Positions 56,370-64,000 of a stretch of DNA of 64,000 nucleotides are shown one piece after another. This DNA comes from Hordeum vulgare subsp. vulgare. Taxonomy: Eukaryota; Streptophyta; Magnoliopsida; Poales; Poaceae. Every line of letters starts with the position of its first letter. The stretch's first letter is position 1. The translations under genes and the position numbers were made by a program. The stretch spans positions 27,435,001 to 27,499,000 of the forward strand of contig NC_058524.1 in assembly GCF_904849725.1 (NCBI RefSeq), read 5' to 3'. Below the pieces are notes generated by a model that was given only the letters and a program-made list of their open reading frames with translations, did not search any database and was not told where the DNA came from.

Positions 56370-58420
56370 CTATTCATCAAATGCTTTCCTGGATGCTAGA
56401 AAGACTATGTGTGGTATTGTGTTGATGCAAAAACAAAATCTACATCACACTCGTGTGAAGAATCATGCTGACATATAGTTTTGAAAATAGACTTTAAAAA
56501 GGAATATGATAAAATTAATTAAGATTTCTTACTTGAATGTTATGCTCTAATGGGGTTTGATGAGAAGTGATGTGGTTGGGTGGGTGCAACAAATCCTTTA
56601 CAGTGGTACTATCAACGTCAAGTTTAGAAGAAAAAAAATGGTTCATATTTCCAAAGGACCAAATGGTTAGGCAAAGGTGTACCTTTCACAATTTCCCTTT
56701 AACTTTCCAGTTGAGTACTTAACAAGAATGGCTATTAAGAACCAAAATAATGGATTATTGGTAGGCTAGGCTCCTCGCCATATTGATAAAGGTGTTGCAA
56801 TTTTACAATATGCAGAAGATACTCTTATATGTATTAGAGTCATGTTCTTGAAAAAAATTCTACCTCAAGTGTATGCCTTATATTTTTAAACATCTTCCAA
56901 GAAATAGTTTTTTATTATGTCTGGTTTAAATAAATTTATTGATAAATCAGCCGTTTAAAATTGGGGGGAGGGGTACATTTCTCATATTCATGTTAATAAG
57001 TATGGTTGCCAAGCTTCCAAGTTCCCTATGAAATATCTAGGTGTTGTGCTAAAATGGTGCATTGGAGTTTTCTTCAACCTAAGTTTCTGGGGGAAACAGT
57101 TGATGCTTGGAAAGGGGGTTCTCCCTCCATGGGAGGAAAAAATGTGCTACTAATATGTCTATGTTCCTAATGAAAACAAAATATCAAGAAACTTGAATCA
57201 TACATTGAGATTCTTTGGCAAGGTTGTGGTTCTATAAAAATAGCATGTGACCAAATTGGCTAGAGTGTGCACATCTTAATGTAAAGGGATCATGCATGTT
57301 ACATACTTGAGGAAGCGGAATATCACCCTCATGATCAAGTGGGTTGGAGGTTAGATAATCTAGTTGGATTGTGAGAAGCATTCCCCATACTACACACTAC
57401 TATATTCAAGTTGTTGTTCATGTAAACCATGTTTTCCTACCTCCCCCCATGTTGCAAGGTCATTTTAAAATTCAAGTATCTTTATATGGTGGGTAGGAGA
57501 ATCCTTTAGAAATGTGGAAACGTATCTAGACTTTGTAAAGATACCTTGAATAATTCAATGTGTTTGTGTGAAAAGTTTCCTCGCGCAGTGGAATGATATA
57601 TGTGATGTTGTTAATGGGTGGCCTATGTCTTGTGATCCCGATGGAGTTTTGTGGGGCCTTGGGAAGAGATTTAAACTCCCTACTATGTCTATGTATAAGT
57701 GGCTAGAGAACAACCTTGTTGGCGGGAAGTTTAGCTTCCTCTTAAACTTTTTATTTTCTCCGCCAGCTTTCAAAAGATGTTGTGTTGTAAGGAAGTCGAC
57801 GGGAAGATAAACTTGTTGGGCATTCCTACTCTCCTCTTTTGTGATAAATTGAATCTTCACAACATTTGACTTCCTTTATCATGTGGCCATGATTATCTGG
57901 AGAACGTTGGGGGTTAGTTTTGGCACTTCTCTTTGCACAGATAACATTTTATAGCTTTATTCTTGGTGTTACTTATTTTTTCCTGGTGCTAAAGAGTTTT
58001 ATAAAAAACGGTTGGAGGCTATCTGTTGGGCCATATGTAAAACTAGGAATACATCCACCTTCGAGAATAAGTTGCTCAAGATCCCCTTTGAAGTTATGTT
58101 CGTTGTTTGGTCTACTTTGCTTTCTTAGGTAGCTCTTCAGAATCCCGTGATATGGATACTTTCAAGAAGGGTTCTACGTTGCTCCGTGACGATGTTGTGA
58201 ACTTGATGTGTATGTGGATACAGAACCCTAGGCAACTCCGTCTCAATTCAATGATGGTTGTTACATCCTTTTTGTTAGCTACCTTGTTTTGGATGATGTT
58301 GTTGATGTCTACTATGCTTGTTACTCTATTGTTGTTGATCTCCAATAAGTACTAGGATTTGGTGTTGTTATGTTTCACCCCGTAGAGTATATATAATAAG
58401 TATTTGATTGTGGCAGCGGT
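56370..58420 (+). pseudogene. LINE ORF2 remnant: reverse transcriptase to C-terminus
   Basis: In broken plus-strand frames the order of L1-type reverse transcriptase motifs is visible: LKIDFKKEYDKIN (56485-56525), DFLLECYALMGF, the active-site box YAEDT (about 56812; the usual box is YADD), FPMKYLGV (57025) and VLWGLGKRFKLPTMSMYKWL (57648-57710). A zf-RVT-like tail ends in FLGSSSE near 58130 and a final stretch with DVVNLM near 58195. Many stops and frameshifts; dead. The 5' endonuclease part is missing. Confidence 0.7.
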
Positions 58421-59371
58421 GTATCGAGAAGGGTGGATGGGTGATCTAGGAACCACCCTGAGATTTTTTTTCACTAGCCCATATATCGTAGCAAAAATAA
58501 ATAAAAACTCATCTTAGACCAAAACTAATATGAAAAGTATAACAATGGCCCACCCTGGCTCAAATATTGGATTAGCCAAAGGATCACGAGCACGCACACC
58601 CATTGGGTTTGTGAACTCACTTTGTTCCTTTCTTGTTTCCTTTCATGTAAAAGAATATGTTTTTGTTGAAAATTAATACAAATGGTGGTAGACCCATTAA
58701 AAATAGTGAATTCCAGCTTTTCTCCTACTTCGGTATCTTTTATGTTGATTATCTCTTTTAACAAATTTTCATCCAAATTACCACATTTAGCAAAGGTTTT
58801 ACCAATTTTTACCCCCATTTAAGGTATTTTAGGTTGCACATAGCTCCTTTGATAATTATTTTCCTGAAAAAACGTGGATGGAGTTATGTCTAGTATGATC
58901 CAACACCAGAAAACAAATGCGATGAAGAAGAATGAGGTAAAACGGTGGAAGCAATGAACGACGAGGTGTGTGACATGAAGAAGAAACTCATCAAGGCGAA
59001 GAGGTGCATATCTACACTTGGTGATCTTCGGGGAAAAAACATGTCCGACTAAGCCATTCGACCAGTAAGACATAGGAAAAACATCAAGAGAAAAATTTAT
59101 ACGAATCATGCCACGTGTACCTCATGACAGGAACGGACCTGGTCGATCACTAAATGAGGTAAAAACTAGCAAACCTTTTGCTAAATGGCGAAATCTAGAA
59201 GAAAAATTGTTAAATGGAATAATTCCCATTAAGAATGCCAAAATGGGAAGTAAAAGATGGAATTCACTCTTAATGAGAACATATTGTGTGCATCTACCTA
59301 CAATTTTGTATATGATCTAAGCTACAGTTCCTTTAGGCTTCATTTTGCACACAAAACGGTGGGCCATGATG
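58421..59371. other. Intergenic, no gene supported
   Basis: Frames of about 96 codons on the minus strand (58525-58818, 58819-59109) show no recognised domain. 59328-59345 (TTAGGCTTCATTTTGC) matches 291-306 at the start of the window. Confidence 0.3.
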
Positions 59372-59516
59372 CAGTGGCGGATCTAGAATCTGAGTAGTGA
59401 GGATGCCAAACCTCAATAAGTTCATACAAAATTTAGAAACTTACAAAAATGATATAATTTAACCTAAATAGTCTAAAATAGCACTACATTGACGCACAAT
59501 TAATATAAATATACTA

Positions 59517-59640
59517 CTCCCTCCGTCCCAAAATTCTTGTCTTAAATTTATCTAGATATGAATGTATCTAGTTACATTTTAGCATTTAGACACATTCATT
59601 TATAAATAAACCTAAGACAAGAATTTTGGGACGGAGAGAG
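59517..59640. mobile_element. Stowaway MITE 1
   Basis: 124 bp with ends CTCCCTCCGTCCC and, in reverse, CTCTCTCCGTCCC, flanked by TA (59515-59516 and 59641-59642). The inverted repeats extend inward through AAAATTCTTGTCTTA. Confidence 0.93.
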
Positions 59641-59642
59641 TA

Positions 59643-59829
59643 CTACCTCCATCTTAAAATATAAGATGTTTTTGTAGGCTAAACTAGTCTATACAGATAG
59701 TCTGAACTAACCTAAAAAACGTTTTTGCAACCTAAATAGTCTGAACTAGCCTATACAAACTAGAGATTTTTGTAACCTAAGTAGTGTGAACTAGCCTTAA
59801 AAACGTCTTATATCTTGAAACGGAGGTAG
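59643..59829. mobile_element. Stowaway MITE 2
   Basis: 187 bp with ends CTACCTCCATCTTAAAATATAAG and, in reverse, CTACCTCCGTTTCAAGATATAAG, flanked by TA at 59641-59642 and 59830-59831. The left TA is shared with Stowaway 1. The interior has a repeated word (AACCTAAATAGTCTGAACTAG and variants, three times). Confidence 0.9.
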
Positions 59830-60049
59830 TATTTTGCAAGCCATTTCCCATATGGCAAGCCCGCTAGATCGGGCAATGCCATGGAGTGGGAGTTGAAGCA
59901 CATAAATCAAATAAATCAAATATTTTAAAAAGTTGTACAAATAAATCAAATATTTTAAATAGTTGTACAAATTAAATAGTTCCACGTCTGAATAAAAAAC
60001 ACATTGCAAATAGTTTTACAACTCAATCGAAATTGTTTCATTGATAGAA

Positions 60050-61651
60050 AATGAACTGATACGTCTATTGGTTGCCAATATGATTTCACATGTGCTCAAC
60101 CAAGTCATCTTGGAGTTGTTGATGAGTATGTCAATCACGCATTTGTTTTATGGAATTGGGTGAACTGTTCAAACGTTGTCAGTTCTTAGTGCGCACGCAC
60201 AACATTTTCACCTTGATACTCAAACCCTTGATCGTAGATCTTGTCATCACGCTCGTCCTGCACGACCATGTTGTGCATGATCACACAAACACTCATCACC
60301 TTCCAAAACTTCTCAGTGCTTCATGCCAGTGTAGAGTATCGAACTATCCCCCATCGAGACTGAAGCACATGAAAAGCACGCTCCACATCCTTCTCTTGTT
60401 GTTGGGAAAATCTATGTTTTTTCTCCATTTTTGAATTTGATATTGTCTTCACAAGAGTTGGCCACTCAGGGTAGATTGCATTAGGTAGATAGTTCCATTG
60501 TTTTAATGGTGGCCATGGATCTCAAAGTTTACCTCTGGGCAGTGGCCTTCTGCATGCCAAAACAAGAGTGTCATATTCAGAGATCTTGTGAGGTCACGGT
60601 TTCTAGTATAATTGTGCAACCTTTAACGTGCCCTTTGTACTGCCCCTTCCAAGCAAATGGACAGGTCTTCTACTTTCGGTGCATACAATCTATGCTACCA
60701 AGCATCCCTGAAAAGCCCCTATCAACATTGATCGCAAACAATCATGTTGTATCAGCGGCAGTTGGCTCCCTTGAGTACTTAGGGTCAAACACCGCCACCA
60801 TGGCCCTCCCACAAGATCGCCCAGAATTCCATATGCAAGCATGCGAATAGCCTCAATGCATTTCTCATAAGGGGAGAAGCCAAGCTTGCTAAGGGCCTCC
60901 TCTTTACACTCAAAGTACGGGTCATACGCTACCACTCCCTCCCAAATACGATTGAACCCATGTCTCGCCATTCAGAAGCGGGGAATTCTCAAAGTAATCA
61001 ACATAAAGCGGGGCGTGGCCGCTCTCCCTATTGCGGTTCAAGGCCGGAGCATGGCCCAGGATTGATCCCCTGTATCGGGGCCGCCACCTAGCAATGTGGT
61101 CATTGACGACCAATGCAGCAACCACAAGCTCTTCGTCATCCAAAGACGAATCATCCGATGAACAAATGAAGTTGTGAAAAAAAAACTCGTCCTCGTCGTC
61201 CACAATACCTTGGGAGCGAAGTCTCGAACACCTTGCGGTCGTCGTGGAGACACGACCGGGAAGAGCACCGCGCAAGCAGCAGGCAAGGTTGGCCTTGACG
61301 ACCTGCGACCAACGGCTTTGCCAGCACCTGTCTGAAAGTGTTGGGGTCGATGTGCCTCTCCGGTGGGCGTAACTTTCCTGCCGCTGGATGCGACGACAAA
61401 ACGCCGGCAAGAACTCCTCTGAAACGAGAGCATGGGTCAGCGATGGCTAGGAGGGTGGTGATGGTCGAGCAGGACAGCAGGGAGTCGACCGAAAAACGAG
61501 CGGCGACGATGGTTATGGCGTGGCAGGCCGTCATGACGATGGTCCACACACTATCCATTTTGGCACATGCGCTCCCACGCGTTGGGCGGCGACATGACAC
61601 GATTTGTGCCCGTTAGATCTCAAACGGACACGGCCGGAGTGGTAGTTGGCC
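60050..61651 (-). pseudogene. Second PIF/Harbinger element with decayed transposase
   Basis: The minus strand reads, right to left: inverted end GGCCAACTACCACTCCGG (61651), a GC-rich leader, acidic LDDEELVVAALVVND (about 61120), APLYVDYFENSPLL, then HGFNRIWEGVVAYDPYF and IEAIRMLAYGILGDLVGG (60965-60800). Then GMLGSIDCMH (first catalytic Asp, about 60700), a disrupted middle, and near 60400-60250 the C-terminal remains (CDHAQHG-type, the usual MHNM region in another frame). Several stops and deletions; the Glu region is damaged. 60050-60120 matches the 3' flank of the other Harbinger gene (40562-40620) in inverse orientation. The left inverted end is missing. Confidence 0.75.
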
Positions 61652-62758
61652 TGATCAGACCAAGCACACCCGGCCATGCATTCATTTGCTTTCGGCTCGC
61701 AATGCACTTTTCCGGTCGGTAGATCAGACATGCACAACGGCAACGAATGAATGAAAAGATTTGCACTTCCTAAAGTCATGGCTACCACGCTGTGCTAATA
61801 CTATAATATTCTAGCCATGGCCAGATGACCTTGATATAAAGGAGAAATTATCCATACAAGACTGGTTTCAGCATGCGCCATCTAAACTGACAAATGAACA
61901 AGAATGAGCTTTCAGCCAGCATCAGCAACCACTATTAGCTCTGAATTCTAGCAAAAAGATATACTGCATTCACAACCAAGTAAAGCCTTATGGAAGAATA
62001 CACTGGCAAGCCCTTTGCGCCACAATCATTACGCTACATGTATGGAATAGTAACACACAATTACAGTGATTGGCTATAGAAAATTTTCATCTCCTACAAG
62101 GTTGTTATGGCTATTGTAATATGACATATACTACACATCTGTATAACGATTTATTGAAAACCTCTCCATCAACAACCAACTCTGCACCCAACCCATCTAT
62201 TTCAGTACATGGAAAATTGGGTACGAAAATGTGCCGTACACGACCAAAGAATTGCCTATGTTGCTGCAAACAAGCCTGCCAAGATTGATTCCATTAGAGT
62301 ATCATCCCCTTCCACTGGAGTTTGGACTTCATTTGTGGGTTTTGGCCAAGAAGCAATATGTGGCTCATTGGTTACTAAGCATCAGCCCATTCCGATGTTC
62401 CATCATAAAATTGGGATTGTAATTGTTTACCCTCGGAAAAACAACAGGTTTAACCATTGAGCTGTGGTTCCCTTGGTGCCTACTCATCATGTTGGGTTAG
62501 CACTGCAAGAAGAAACATGAGAGTAAATTCGGGTTAATGTATGGGAACAGATAAGACATCATGTGAAGTAAAAAAGAACTAAACACAGATGGTCATGTTG
62601 GTGTATGTGTATTAAACCTCCTAATAGATACTAACGGTGTATTGAGGTAGCTTTAAAAAGTAAGCTCTAGAAGGGTTAAGCTATCCTAGAATTTGCGGGC
62701 AAAGCCAGTGAATCACCATAGACAAAATTTGGATTTTTACATTTGCCAAACAATTCTT
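61652..62758. other. Downstream flank of the coatomer gene
   Basis: Includes the 3' untranslated region of the minus-strand gene that ends at 62759. No clear polyadenylation signal was picked. An 83-codon plus-strand frame (62209-62460) has no recognised domain. No transposon ends seen. Confidence 0.4.
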
Positions 62759-63911
62759 TTAGGCTGGCGAAGTTCCTTCATTGTTCGTACCCCACTGTTC
62801 CTCACCCTCATTCCCATTTACAAGAACGGTTTCTTCAGGTTCGTCAGTATCAACTTGGACAGCTTCATCCACGTTCTCCTCCGTTTCCATTACCTAAAGA
62901 GGAAATTTGTTTTGTTATTTCAGAAATGAATAAAATGGTGCTGCAATAATTATCAATGTTGAGGATATCGCTTATCGCTAGCGTCTCGGTCAGCTGGGGA
63001 CTAGAGATTAATCGGAAATCGGCCGACCAATCGATTTTATGGGTTGGCCATTAATCGCCCATTTTTTTCCAAATCCCAGGTTTCCAACACTAAAATATGA
63101 TAAATTCAACACCAAAATAATATTGGACAGAAGTATTACCTCTATTCCTAACCTCTGAATCCACGTATGATAACAAATAAAATAGGACAATAATACATAT
63201 TGCATAACAAGGTCCACAAATCACAAATAAACATAGTTTTTGCAACCATAGTGCTATGAATAGGCCCGATTTATCGGTAGATTCCCGATAAATCGCTTTT
63301 CAGAGCAATAAATCGGCCCAAACGATAAATGGTGAAGATAAGGCATAATCTTATCGGTCACCCCCTGAGTAGCGATAAAACGGACGATAAATCGTTGAAT
63401 CAGACGATTTTTAAACAGTGATAATAATCAAATAGAAGATGAAGTAAACAATGGAATGGTGATCAAGACATATAACAAGTTTTCTAGAAGCACCACAGAA
63501 TACTGCAAATACAATACCTCTTCATCAGGCTCTCCATTTTGATCCAGTGTATCAACTGGTTCCTCTTCTTCAATGACCTGCATCCTTTTGAAAGCTTCCA
63601 CAAGTGTAGTGTCCGACTTCTCAGCATGGTTCAAGTACTCATCTGCAGAAGGATACTGCCCCCTGCACACACAAGACATGTTATTGCAAAAGATTTGCCT
63701 ACTTAAGAATTATGAGATGGACACGATTTTTTAAATAGGAAAATCAGTTGGCCAATGCAATAGATTACACTACAGGAAAACAAACAATATGTAGCAATGT
63801 TTACCTCTGGGAAGCAACATTCTTCTCTACAGTAAGTGCAACCTGCCAGTCTTCAAATAAATTTGGATACTCGGCAGGATCTGCCAGAGAATCTGCAGCT
63901 TTTGGATTAAC
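62759..63911 (-). CDS. COPB2: Coatomer subunit beta' (beta'-COP), last three exons
   Basis: The COPI coat protein beta' (WD40-repeat subunit, about 900 residues in plants) works in Golgi-to-ER vesicle traffic. Three exons of its C-terminal end are visible. 63805-63911 (35 codons + 2 bases) has VNPKAADSLADPAEYPNLFE. 63518-63662 (1 base + 48 codons) has RGQYPSADEYLNHAEKSD and LVEAFKRMQV. 62759-62893 (44 codons + TAA) ends VLVNGNEGEEQWGTNNEG. Phases join exactly (AG|G encodes Arg at the first junction; GAG|GTA at the second), and all splice sites are GT…AG. The last exon is acidic, as in other plants. The gene continues to the right past 64000. The preceding exon is probably at 63975-64000, but I could not place its donor. 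No stops or frameshifts seen, so it may be functional. Confidence 0.82.
62953..63425. repeat. Repeat insertion in the last coatomer intron
   Basis: Words CGATTTATCG, CGATAAATCG and TTATCGG recur about ten times at both ends of this segment (62965-63055 and 63270-63420), with an A/T-rich middle. This looks like a non-autonomous DNA transposon with palindromic ends, but no target duplication was fixed. It makes up most of the 624-bp intron 62894-63517. Confidence 0.5.
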
Positions 63912-64000
63912 CTGCAAAGAAGGAACAAATGAACAGATGACAAGACTGACAAGACTTGAATACATTTTCTTACTTGGAACAGACTTCTCAGCAAGAGAGT

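Larger units (their letters stand above)
59372..59878. mobile_element. hAT-type MITE carrying two Stowaways
   Basis: The left end CAGTGGCGGATCTAGAAT and the right end in reverse CATTGCCCGATCTAGC form an imperfect inverted repeat. Flanking 8-mers CCATGATG and CCATGGAG agree at six of eight positions. Without the two nested elements it would be about 190 bp, close to the 169-bp relative at 2681-2849. Confidence 0.65.

Noticed and set aside
62209..62460. 83-codon plus-strand ORF downstream of the coatomer gene
   Set aside because: No recognised domain and on the strand opposite the gene; could be 3' untranslated sequence.

Overview
The window is nuclear DNA from a large-genome Triticeae grass (wheat, Aegilops, barley or rye type). 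This rests on the element families. There is a Copia element with Angela/BARE/WIS-type LTR ends (TGTTGGAATTATGCCC in its own orientation). There are CACTA transposons with TTTAGTCCCGG or TAATGGCGCACCA subterminal repeats, and Stowaway MITEs with CTCCCTCCGT ends. Nearly all of the 64 kb is transposable element. The only host gene I can support is at the right edge: the last three exons of coatomer subunit beta' (minus strand, 62759-63911), whose 5' part lies beyond the window.

Layout. 1-12 kb holds old fragments: LINE tails, a hAT MITE with an exact 8-bp target duplication (2681-2849), and a 1.27-kb GC-rich LINE-like insertion with an exact 20-bp target duplication (5611-6878). 12-15 kb holds a decayed leftward-transcribed, probably CACTA-type, element with microsatellites. 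14.6-38.05 kb is a three-level nest. An old outer CACTA is interrupted inside its own ~335-bp tandem repeats by a 16.9-kb inner CACTA (15964-32908, target duplication AAA). The inner CACTA is interrupted inside its subterminal repeats by a 9-kb Copia element (23778-32832, target duplication CTATA). 38-43 kb holds a frameshifted PIF/Harbinger transposase gene, a TRIM-like LTR remnant and a Stowaway MITE. 43529-53670 is an old minus-strand LTR retrotransposon with intact target duplication (CTATC). It has a gag-like gene and a second ORF of unknown role but no visible protease, integrase or reverse transcriptase. 54.4-61.7 kb holds a Mutator-like element with ~190-bp inverted repeats, a decayed LINE, a hAT MITE that contains two Stowaways, and a second, inverted PIF/Harbinger remnant. 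The coatomer gene follows.

How the parts relate. The inner CACTA carries, in transcription order, a TNP2-type transposase gene, a second gene (plant transposase domain plus a Ulp1-like protease fold), and an 84-aa ORF. The TNP2 gene has lost its central part. The Ulp1-like domain has no cysteine where the nucleophile should be. The 84-aa ORF joins an RNase H1/viroplasmin N-terminal domain to a C-terminal membrane segment. The outer CACTA keeps a more complete but heavily frameshifted TNP2 gene and a different small protein with a C-terminal membrane segment. The Copia polyprotein is one frame with two TAG stops, and its two LTRs are nearly identical, so it is the youngest large insertion. No CRISPR array, rRNA or tRNA gene, or bacterial-type operon was seen. 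All boundaries were read by eye, and family names come from memory of conserved motifs, not database searches.
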